Of a stretch of DNA of 64,000 bases, positions 54,444 to 63,265 are shown in pieces (the stretch's first letter is position 1; each line of letters starts with the position of its first letter). Location: positions 1 through 64,000 of the forward strand of contig RSEH01000145.1 in the NCBI GenBank assembly GCA_006503475.1, read 5' to 3'. The position numbers were made by a program, and so were the translations under genes. This DNA comes from Stentor roeselii (taxonomy: Eukaryota; Ciliophora; Heterotrichea; Heterotrichida; Stentoridae). The notes under the pieces are model-generated. The model did not search any database. It was not told the DNA's origin and was given only the letters and a program-made list of their open reading frames with translations.

Positions 54444-56726
54444 ATGAGCCTGCTGAGTTTTGAACACACTCAAGTCGCTTCAAGTACTTTTAGGAAGTTT
54501 AATAGTAAAGAACTTGTCAAGAGACTTAGTCTTCATCGGGCTACCATGACATCTTCACAAATGTACTGGAGTAAATTAAAAACTTATACCAGGGTCATTG
54601 GAAGGTTTATCAGGATTTATTTGGATTTGAAAACTTATGGATCTTCTAGACAATATACTGAGAAACCACCGGAGGTTATTGAGAAAATGATTTTAAATAC
54701 AAAATGGGTTTTTGTACCTAAGGGGAGATTCAAAATGATTTGGAATTTATTGGTTGTTATTTTACTTTTATACACTGCTACAATTATGCCATACCGTGTT
54801 TGCTTTAATTTACTTCAGTCATCAGAATGGATAATTTTCGATTTCTGCGTCGATTTGTTTTTTCTCCTGGACATAGTTGTGAACTTCAACACAGCAATAA
54901 TATCAATAAGCGAAAAGCTGAATTTTTCACGTAAAGCGATCGCAATTCACTACATAAAGACCTGGTTTTTAATCGATTTCATTTCCTGTTTTCCATTCGA
55001 CTTTATATTAGGTCAAAACAAGGGCCTTCCTTACAACAAACTAATTCGAATCATCAGAGTATCACGTCTCTACCGTTTATTAAAAATCATAAAACTTCTG
55101 AAGTTGATACGATTTGTGAGGTCTCAATACATCGAAACGATTATAACAGAGTCCAAGTTCAAATCAACTACATCAAGAATAATAGGATTTTTACTTGCAT
55201 TGGCTCTGATAGTGCATATTTCTGGGTGCATCTGGTACTATATCGGGAAAATTGATGAAGAATCAACTGAGAACTGGATATTTCGACATCATATTGATGA
55301 CCTTTCGGACTATGATACTTATGTTTCAAGTATTTACTTTGTTTTTACCACTTTAACCACTGTTGGGTATGGAGACATCACTCCAATGACTAACACTGAG
55401 AAGTGCTTTACAATGATTCTCATGGGCTTTGGAGTTGGGTATTATTCTTATGTCATCGGATCACTCAGTTCTTCAATAAAAAATAGCGATCAAGCAGCTT
55501 TAGCGATTAAATCCAAGTATCAGGGATTTAAAGAGTTTTCTAAACTTATCGAGTTACACCCTAATATTGTATCGAGGGTAAAGCACTTTATTAAGCTGAA
55601 CCTTTACAAAACATATACGGAAAATATTCATATTGAACTTATATTGAAAGATCTTCCTTCAAATCTTAGAGAAGACTTGATGACTTATTTGAATTCAGAT
55701 ATTGTGGGAAAATTTGATTATTTTAAAGAAAAACCGAAGAACTTTGTGAATGGTCTCATCAGTCAAATGATACTTTACAGCTACTCTTATATGGAAATTT
55801 TATACGAAGAAAACGACTTCCCCGAAGAAGTCTATTTTATAAAATCTGGTCGAATTTTCCTAAAAATCCAAGAAAGCCTAATCTTCAGAACATTTAATGA
55901 AGGCTCTTACTTCGGCGAAATCGAGATATTCGAAGACACTCATCGTGACTCAACAGCAGTGATCGGGTCTTCATCAGCCGATCTGTACACATTGAACAAG
56001 ACTCACTTTCTCGATATTTTGAAAGAATATGAAGAGGTATATGAAACAACAGTAAGAGTTTCAAAGATCCGCAAAGCAAAAAACGATCATTGCATATCAG
56101 AGATGCTTGACGAGCTGTACCCTGAGACTGATAGTCTCAAGACTGACAGTGACCAGAGTTCAGAAGTGGAAAAATCTGACAGTTCAAATGATTTTTACCT
56201 GAAAAGACATGACACGGGCACCATGATCAGTCTGCAAAATGATACACCTTTCAAGCAAAAAAACAGGGAACTATGGAAAAATGCTATCGGTGGACAGCCT
56301 TTGCTTTTTGGAAGATCTTTTAAAGCGAAGACTTCCTTGGGAAATAATAAACCGCGACCGAAACAGTACAAAAAACACTTTTTGAATAAAATGAAGTCGT
56401 TGACTGACCCTGTTAAAGTTAAGAGAAGTATTGTTTTAAAACCTCAGTTTTATGGACATTCTGGTCATAATACTTTAATTACTGAAGAAGAGGAAGCTGA
56501 TGAAAGCTTTATCTTGGAGGAGGGCTTGGAAGAGATTCAGGAAAATAAAAGGTTTGGAAAAGGCTGTGAAAATGTCTTGCATGGGGTTGAAACTTGGCAA
56601 GAGAAAATAGAAGATCGAGTATTTTTTATTTAGTTGCATTACAGTTATAAAGTTTTCGAGAGAATGTCTGAAAATAATAAAGAGTTATCAAAATTAATGG
56701 TTAGGTTGGAGCAGATGGCCAGCTAG
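54444..56726 (+). CDS. Cyclic-nucleotide-binding-domain K+ channel
   Basis: Exons 54444-56618 and 56634-56726 give 755 residues. Six membrane helices are seen: S1 (MIWNLLVVILLLYTATIMPY), S2 (WIIFDFCVDLFFLLDIVVNF), S3 (KTWFLIDFISCFPFDFIL), S4 with regular basic residues (RIIRVSRLYRLLKIIKLLKL), S5 and S6. The pore has TLTTVGYGDITP, so K+ selectivity is expected. After a C-linker, a CNBD lies at about 450-540 (EVYFIKSGRIFLKI, EGSYFGEIEIFED, HRDSTAVIG). The usual RxA pocket is RDSTA-like. The intron removes an apparent stop and adds a 30-residue helical end (YKVFERMSENNKELSKLMV). It belongs to the EAG/CNG/HCN superfamily, with many paralogues in ciliates. Confidence 0.93.
56619..56633 (+). other. 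15-nt intron near the 3' end of the channel gene
   Basis: gtattttttatttag between complete codons (CGA|TTG). The TAG at its end looks like the stop of the unspliced frame; splicing opens 30 more codons with heptad-like character. Confidence 0.78.
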
Positions 56727-56785
56727 ATTGAATAAATATGTAATAATAGTGATGTTTAAGCAGGTAATATTCATTATATAAAACT

Positions 56786-57014
56786 AAATTAAAGATTAGT
56801 ATCACATAAATAAATCTTAATTTTCTATTCTTTGTAGTAAAGATTAAATATTACTTTAATAAACATTAACTTTATATTATTCAAGTAAAAATTAAATATC
56901 ACTTCAATAAACCTTAACTTTCTATTACTTCAAGTAAAGATTAACCATCACTTCAACAAAGCTTAATTTTCTATTACTTCAAGTAAAGATTAACCATCAA
57001 ATGAATAAATCTTC
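56786..57014. repeat. 49-bp AT-rich tandem repeat, about 4.5 units
   Basis: Units start near 56786 (partial), 56835, 56883, 56932 and 56981 (partial). Each contains aagtaaaRattaaYYatcac, a cttcaaYaaaSc word and ttaactttctattacttc. The central two copies are closest. It fills the 3' gap between the convergent channel and THOC2 genes. Confidence 0.85.
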
Positions 57015-57064
57015 ACCTCAACCAGCTACTCAAAAACAATAAAAATCTAATAAAATCTAAACTA

Positions 57065-60000
57065 TTAATCGTTTTTATCATGCCTATATCCTTTATCATT
57101 GTACTTGCTCCTGTTCTCCGTCCCTCGATACTTCTTCCTATCACTTCTTTCCTTCGAGTTGCTTTTCCTCTGCCCATTCCCTTCAATCTTCTGTCTTTTC
57201 GCAGGTAAAGAACTTTTACAAGGTCTATTTCCAGCGAACTTTGCCCTTAAATTATCAAAAATTCTCTGCGCAATGAGTTTCAAGTCCTCATGCTTTGACT
57301 CCTTAAGAGGTTCAATACTTTTCAAAATATGTTCAGCACTTTCCTTACTCGCAGGGAACTCAGCAAAGATCCTATTAATAAAATTCAAGCAATTTTTCTG
57401 CACAATATTCGAACTTTCAAGTCCCGCCAGAAGAATTTTCGAGACCAATCCATGAAAATTCTCGAAATGTTCAGAAAATCCCTTAAAATTCAAATCTTTT
57501 AAATACCCCGGGCGACTTTCACTGTCCAAAGCATGTTTCCAGCTATTTAAAATAGCCAAGAGTTCCAAGAAAAAAAATCCAATATTACTTGCTTCTCCTT
57601 CTGTGCAGCAATGAAGACATGGCAAGATAAGCGTGATGCATTTTTCAATAAGATTGAAAATAGGAAAGTCGTTTATTTGAAGTTTCAATATCGTTTCAAT
57701 GAAGTGAGCACAATAAAGTGCATCACCTGGACTACAGAGCAATCGTGGGTAGATCCCTTTTTGAACTAGTTCTGTGCAAATTTCCACATCTTTCGGGATA
57801 AGTGAGTACTTTTTAATCACCTCTGCGAAAAAGTCTTGTTTTCGTTTGAGAAAGCTGAGTTCACTAGTGAGACTATCGATCATCGCCTGGTTCTTACTCG
57901 ATGCTTTTCCAGACCCTTCAAGTAAAGCAACCATTTCATGGTTGTACTGCGCTTCAGCTGATTTTATGTCTGACAGTGACAAGGCCCAGAAGACTGCAAA
58001 GAACTGAATCGGAATCTTACAGTCAGGTTCTATTATCTTCAGTTGTTCTGTCACGTTTTCGATGTTTGATATGTCGATTCCAGGACGTACTATGTACATC
58101 ACAAGTGGCAAAGGCAAGTTGTAAGTCTTGCTTAACACTACGATTGGATTCGCTGGAAGAAGCTCGGAATATGACTTTGCTTGTTTTAACTGCAGGAAGA
58201 TTATGTCTACTAGTAAAATTATGCTTGATATCAGGTTGTCGTATAAAAGTGCCAGGATCTTGAAGTTACAGCTCTGGGAAAATAAAATCGCTGATGCTTG
58301 TTGACTCGCTAAAATTGCGATTTTTAAGAAATAGTTTAAGTTACTGCCTGGCCATTTTTCCTGGAGAGCATTACATAAGTAGGATGAACTTTTAGTTGTT
58401 TTACTTCGGTCTTCTCCGAGTTTGTATGCTGCGATTTTTAGCTTTGGACCACCTGCGAGACTTTTTAGCATTTTTTCAGTCAGGTTTTCGGGAGGGTTCC
58501 AGCCTGACATCTTAGCCAAAACCTGCTTCAAAATGCAAATCTGTGCAACCTGTCCATAAACAAGACAATCAGAAACATAATTCAAAATTCCAGTAAGTTC
58601 CGTTTTATAATAAGTCCTAAAAAACTCCCCAGTAAAGCTAGCAATACTCTGAAGCCAAAACGAGATCCCAATACTTCTAAAGTCAATCGCTTCCTTTTTA
58701 CAACAATTCAAATACTGCAATATCGAATAAGGTACCAAATCATGATAAAAGTGCAGAGTAGTATAAAATGCATCAATGCAAAGAGGGATCAAATTAGGAT
58801 ACGACACAACCTGATTAACAATTTCTTTCATAAACGCACAGCTTCCTTTATGTATGAATTTATAAACATCATCTCTAGACTTCTCAATATTTTCCTTCGA
58901 GATTCTCCTGATCCACGCCCTTGTAAGTTTAATCTACCTGGATCGATACCGTTAAACTTTGCCTAACTGCCACCAGCCCATCATCGCAGTGAAGCCATTT
59001 ATCATAAATCATGAATCTTCTGGTATAAGGCAGGTCCTTAATAACGAACCACAGCGATTTCACCGCCTCTGAACCTGCGAAGCTCAATGCTGGCAAGAGG
59101 AACTTTTCCATGAGGTTCACCACGTAGTCAGTTTCTTTGCATCCCTGAAAGAACTGGCAGATTTTGCAGTAAGTCGACTCGCTGTACCCGATGTAGACAC
59201 CAACGATTGGCAGGAAGTCACTAAGGAACTCTCGTAATTTAGAGGCACTTGAAACTACTGTCATTGAACCTGGAGGAAATTTTGACTCTTCGCCTGTTGA
59301 AGGGTGGGCCAGGTCTTTGATCACTGGGTCCATCACCCATTCGAGGAAGTTGCAGAGAGTTGAAATCGCGGAGGGAATTGAAGTTAAAACTAACTTTCCT
59401 TCAAATCTTTTAAACATTTCATGAGCTTCGGTCCAACAGTTCAGTTTTACAAGTTCTATTAATACTGCGAGTTTTTGGTTTGAATAACTTTCTTCTTCTA
59501 GCTTTTCAAGGTCTTTGTCACGTTGGCTCACGTCTGCGTTTATTACTACCACGTCGAAGGCTCGCTTTACGTTTCGAACGCTTTTCATGTAGTCTTCCCA
59601 ATCGTCTTGAAGGCTCTCTGGCTTTAGGTAACCCCAGATGTCTTGAAGTTGGAAGAAACTTGATTTGATTAACTTTGCACAGACTCCGGCTAGCTTTTCG
59701 CAGTTTCCATTCTGGAAACCGAATCCAAGCACTTGGCAAACTAGGCATGGATTGAATAGCTTTAGGATCTGGATTAGGCTAGAGTCGTCTTTGGGAAAAT
59801 GTTGCAGGATCAAATCAATCACGCGGTTCGGATCCAAGTCATACTCACCAATCAGCGGCAGGATGTTTTCTTTACATCCAGATTGCAAAATAGCGAAAAG
59901 TTTTAAGTACCCTTCGGACTCTTCTCGAAGCAAGTTGAACTTTTGTTGCTCATAACTGTCTGACTTTTACGTGTTCTTCGTTCGGACGATATTCTGCCGC

Positions 60001-60305
60001 TTTTTGAAGCCTTCTATGCTTGGGATGAGGTTGCAGTTTAAAAGCACTGAATCGTCCAGGTGAATCAGCAGTTGCTCTTTCGTCACGATTTCTCGCTTTA
60101 GAAGAGTCTCTGTTATTCGCTGGTAACGCGACGTTTGCTCCACTGTCAAAGTGTCCCATTCTAAAGCTACTAACCATAACACGTCAAATATCCACTCCTT
60201 TCCAGCCTCCACCTGCTCGAGGATCAGTGCCTCGCCTTCCATGATTGTCCGGCGGATGTGCTTTAAGAGTTTTCTGAGTGGCTTTTACAGTTCAACTTCT
60301 TCCAT
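57065..60305 (-). CDS. THOC2: THO complex subunit 2 (THOC2)
   Basis: Exons 60305-60289, 60273-59971, 59955-58950 and 58933-57065 give 1064 residues. The first exon has only 17 nt. Conserved THOC2 parts appear in order: KNTYEQQKFNLLREESEGYL across intron 2, then IGEYDLDPNRVIDLILQHFP; AWIRRISKENIEKSRDDVYK after intron 3; and VVSYPNLIPLCIDAFYTTLH. The C-terminus is a Lys/Arg/Ser-rich tail. It is shorter than human THOC2 (about 1590). THO couples transcription to mRNA export and prevents R-loops; THOC2 is its scaffold. The ataaATGG at 60305 supports the start. Unspliced, the gene falls into three separate frames. Confidence 0.92.
58934..58949 (-). other. 16-nt intron 3 of THOC2
   Basis: Minus-strand gtatcgatccaggtag, between complete codons (ACG|ATT). 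It is the only 16-nt intron found; the A six bases from the 3' end is kept, so the extra base lies in the 5' part. It restores RQSLTIKLTRAWIRRISKEN. Confidence 0.85.
59956..59970 (-). other. 15-nt intron 2 of THOC2
   Basis: Minus-strand gtaaaagtcagacag inside a Thr codon (AC|T). It restores the highly conserved KNTYEQQKFNLLREE segment. Confidence 0.93.
60274..60288 (-). other. 15-nt intron 1 of THOC2
   Basis: Minus-strand gtaaaagccactcag inside a Leu codon (CT|A). It joins a 17-nt start exon (MEEVE plus two bases) to exon 2. An internal ATG at 60242 is the alternative start if this intron is wrong. Confidence 0.72.
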
Positions 60306-60640
60306 TTATACGAATTTTCTTTCGGGTTTTGATGAAATGATCGGATTGAATTAGGATGAGTTTTTAGAGGGATTTTTTTTTTTTTAGAGTTTTGATGGGG
60401 TGAAGGTTTTGTTGGTTGATTTTAGTATTTAAGAATTTTTTATTTTGGGATTTTAAGGAATTTTCTTGTCTTGATGATCATCATTAGGAAAACCTTCTAT
60501 AAAATAACTTAACATCACAATCAAACTTATCCAGCTTTCCAAATTTCATATTACTTAATCCAAATTATATCCATAATAAAAATGATGAAAAAGATAGGGA
60601 CAACTGAATAACCTGATGTTGTAGATGCCTGAATATATAC
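60306..60640. other. T/G-rich leader and gap
   Basis: 335 bp between THOC2 and the LRR gene. The part at 60306-60480 is nearly C-free on the plus strand, with a run of T at about 60373, which is the THOC2 leader. The remainder is AT-rich 3' flank of neither gene in particular. No gene or RNA was seen. Confidence 0.4.
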
Positions 60641-61318
60641 TTATTTAACCCCTCCTAAAATCCCATCTCCCTTGGCTAACAACGATTTACATTCCCTAAT
60701 CATACTCTTGAGTTCATTATCATCCAAACCAACTTTTCCCTCCAAAACCGGAAAAGGCTGAACCCAAGGTTTATTATCCATGTTCAACTTAACCCCTTTC
60801 AAGCTCATCTCATACTTCGAAAAGTCCTCAGGTGCCAAAACCCCAACCTTTTTGCGATGACCATCAAGAGAAACAAGATTCGGCAAAGTTGCATAAATAC
60901 TACTTCGATATTCAGAGTCCCTACAAACAGGATTACTGTCCTGAAAATCAAATCCTTGAAAACTGAGACATCGAAGTTTAGGCATCGATTGAAATTCCGC
61001 AATTCCAGACAAACTCGTGATTTTATTACTTGACAAGTCCAGTCTTTCTAACTTGTTCAGTCCTCGAAAACCTTCGATTTTTGAGATCTGGTTAAACGAA
61101 AGGTCCACGAAAACCAACTCGACACAAGTTTGAAGTCCTCGGATTTTCAAGATCTTGTTATGAGAAAGGTTTAAATGAAGCAGGTTTACACAAAGTTCAA
61201 GATTACAAATTTCTCGGATTCCTGCTCCTGCCAGGTCTAGAATAAAAACGATGTCGAGGGAAAACTTATCAGAAACACTTTTAATCAATTCATATGAAAG
61301 CTGAACTTCCCGGTCCAT
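60641..61318 (-). CDS. SDS22-like leucine-rich repeat protein, 225 aa
   Basis: ATG at 61318, 225 residues. Four SDS22-type repeats lie at about 25-130: LDLAGAGIREICNLELC, LLHLNLSHNKILKIRGLQTC, VFVDLSFNQISKIEGFRGL and LERLDLSSNKITSLSGIAEF, each 21-23 residues long. An LRR-cap follows with NPVCRDSEYRSSIYATLPNL and LVSLDGHRKK, typical of LRRC61 and related axonemal or cytoplasmic LRR proteins. The final 60 residues are helical. It likely mediates protein contacts; ciliary relatives are common but the sequence gives no direct sign of location. Confidence 0.85.
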   Translation of the reverse strand: MDREVQLSYELIKSVSDKFSLDIVFILDLAGAGIREICNLELCVNLLHLNLSHNKILKIRGLQTCVELVFVDLSFNQISKIEGFRGLNKLERLDLSSNKITSLSGIAEFQSMPKLRCLSFQGFDFQDSNPVCRDSEYRSSIYATLPNLVSLDGHRKKVGVLAPEDFSKYEMSLKGVKLNMDNKPWVQPFPVLEGKVGLDDNELKSMIRECKSLLAKGDGILGGVK

Positions 61319-61343
61319 TAGATTTATGAATGAGGTGTTATGT

Positions 61344-62270
61344 TTAAATTGAATTATTAGTGTTTAAAAATCGCTGAAGTTCAGGGATTGAACGGATCGA
61401 TTCGTTTTCTTGGGCGTATTTTTTTATTTTATTTCGAAGGAAGGGTGAAAACTGATCGCCTACTTCTTTTGTTATTTCTACTATGAGTTTAAGTAAAGCA
61501 TTTTCATATTGGGTTCGCTCTACGGTTTTGTCTGATTCAGTTTGTCTTGGGATTAACGTCGGGCTAGGCGAATATTTTTGCTTTCTTTTAATGAAGAAAA
61601 GAATGGTTTTTTTGTTTGCTAAGTCTTCAGGGTCTATTACACTCTCTTGTGAGATCATTTCTTGGGTGTAGATCAGAAAATAACTTTTTTCGTATTTTAA
61701 TAGGCTTAGAACAGGATAATCATTGAGTTTCGAAGGTGTATAATTTTTAGTCTCTCCTTCGAATAAGTAAACCTTGATATATATTTTAAAATATTTGCAA
61801 AAGTGGTCAAAAACAGATTCGTCTACTTCTCCTGAAACATAAAAGTTAAATCTATGATTGAAGTCTTCATTTTGATTTCCAAAACTTGCTAAAATCAAGT
61901 AAATCGCTTTAGCTATTAAATCAAAACTGATCTCAGGATACGTAATTCCATAAAATTCTAAATATTCAAAAGTTGATTTCGGGTCCTTAAACGACATAAG
62001 AATTCTAATAATGTTCTCAAGATATACCAAAGCAGTGTTTTGATCAAGTGTAACCCATTCTTCCAACTCATTAATCTTCACCCGAATTTTCCTCAAAAAC
62101 CTTTCTGCAAAATCAATCTCAGATCCATTAAATCTCGCAATGATCTCGAAAATTCCAAAAGCCAAACAAAGTCCAACAGAATCTGAACTAAAAGCCGAGT
62201 AAAACTTAAACTTAGGACAAGTGCCAAGTACAAGTGGGACTCTCTGATATCTGACTGGTTTACTTTGCAT
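61344..62270 (-). CDS. Otubain-like (C65) protein lacking catalytic residues
   Basis: I start at ATG 62270 (308 residues); an open frame extends upstream but overlaps the divergent gene and has no better start. A segment near residue 25, KFKFYSAFSSDSVGLCLAFG, sits where otubains have the DGNCFYRA box, with the Cys replaced. The part at about 95-220 follows the otubain helical core, then IYIKVYLFEG and LLKYEKSYFLIYTQEM stand where otubains have the final strands with GHYDILY. The His is replaced too. So it may be a ubiquitin-binding pseudo-enzyme. The match is from motif order and is uncertain. The C-terminal 80 residues are helical. Start-to-start distance to the Unkempt-like gene is 25 bp. 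Confidence 0.6.
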   Translation of the reverse strand: MQSKPVRYQRVPLVLGTCPKFKFYSAFSSDSVGLCLAFGIFEIIARFNGSEIDFAERFLRKIRVKINELEEWVTLDQNTALVYLENIIRILMSFKDPKSTFEYLEFYGITYPEISFDLIAKAIYLILASFGNQNEDFNHRFNFYVSGEVDESVFDHFCKYFKIYIKVYLFEGETKNYTPSKLNDYPVLSLLKYEKSYFLIYTQEMISQESVIDPEDLANKKTILFFIKRKQKYSPSPTLIPRQTESDKTVERTQYENALLKLIVEITKEVGDQFSPFLRNKIKKYAQENESIRSIPELQRFLNTNNSI

Positions 62271-62295
62271 TATATAGATAATTACAAATAATCTA

Positions 62296-63243
62296 ATGGA
62301 AGGTCTCGAAGGAAAAATCCTGAAATTGAAAGAAATTTTTCCAGCAGGAGAAAGACACGTGCTTGAATACGCTGCTCGAATGACCTCCAAGTCAGAAGCA
62401 ACTGAATATCTCAAACAAATCTACGGAAACCCAGTCGGGCAGAAGTCGGCCTGGGCGAAACCTTTACAAGTCTCTCAACCGATTCGCCCTTCAACAGCGA
62501 AGCAAGACTCTGATGAAGTCCATTCAAAGCGAAACCCATTTTCCTTAAGTCTCTTTAAAGTAAAAGAATGCAAAAGTCGAACAGGCTGTACCTGTGACAA
62601 CTTTCATCACGAGTTCGAAAAGCGAAGAAACCCTGAAAAGTTCCATTATTCCGAGATTCCCTGTCCAAATGTATTCAAAGGTCAATGGAAAGCGCCGATT
62701 TTATGTTCAAAAGGTGATAAATGCGGACATTCTCATACAGTGAACGAAGCCAGCTACCACCCAAGAACTTTTAAAACAAAGAAATGTCTCAAGTTCGAAG
62801 AAGGAAGCTGCCACTTCGGAATGCGCTGCGCTTATATCCACGGCTCAGACGACCCAGTCGCTGCGGACTGGAGAAGAGAACAAGAAGAGAAAAGCAGGCC
62901 GAAAGTTTCAGTCCCAATTGACTTCACTCCTAAAATTAACCTTTCTTCTTTAGTTCCAACTAAAGAAGTCAACTCTTCATTGTCTCCTGCCGCTTGGACC
63001 TTCACACCTACGGAAAAAATAAAAGCTGAGGATAAAATTACGGAATTAAATCAAAGAATGCAGAAGAGAATTGAGGAACTTTACACGAAAACACTTTGCT
63101 CTATTTGCTTTGTTAATGAAAAAAATGTTGCACTTGTTCCTTGTGGCCATTTGTTTTGTTTGAAGTGTATTGATCAGACTTTCACTGCTGTTTGTCCTAA
63201 CTGTAGAAGAGACTTTAAAGATAAGTTGTTGGTTTTTTTGTGA
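62296..63243 (+). CDS. Unkempt-like CCCH zinc-finger RING protein
   Basis: ATG at 62296, 315 residues. Residues 1-40 resemble a CUE-type ubiquitin-binding three-helix module (LKLKEIFPAGERHVLEYAAR). About 88-185 has C-rich CCCH fingers: CKSRTGCTCDNFHHEFEKRR, CSKGDKCGHSHTVNEASYHP and CLKFEEGSCHFGMRCAYIHG; the last is a regular C-x8-C-x5-C-x3-H-like finger. The C-terminus is a RING (CSICFVNEKNVALVPCGHLF, CLKCI, CPNCRR). CCCH fingers with the YHPRTFKT.KC context plus a C-terminal RING are the Unkempt layout. Unkempt binds mRNA and represses translation. Here an RNA-binding E3 is inferred. Confidence 0.85.
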   Translation: MEGLEGKILKLKEIFPAGERHVLEYAARMTSKSEATEYLKQIYGNPVGQKSAWAKPLQVSQPIRPSTAKQDSDEVHSKRNPFSLSLFKVKECKSRTGCTCDNFHHEFEKRRNPEKFHYSEIPCPNVFKGQWKAPILCSKGDKCGHSHTVNEASYHPRTFKTKKCLKFEEGSCHFGMRCAYIHGSDDPVAADWRREQEEKSRPKVSVPIDFTPKINLSSLVPTKEVNSSLSPAAWTFTPTEKIKAEDKITELNQRMQKRIEELYTKTLCSICFVNEKNVALVPCGHLFCLKCIDQTFTAVCPNCRRDFKDKLLVFL

Positions 63244-63265
63244 ATCTGTTCATTTCTGTACATAA

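Noticed and set aside
62271-62414. Longer N-terminus of the otubain-like protein
   Set aside because: The extension runs antisense through the CUE-coding start of the Unkempt-like gene; ATG 62270 has a leader and fits the family start.
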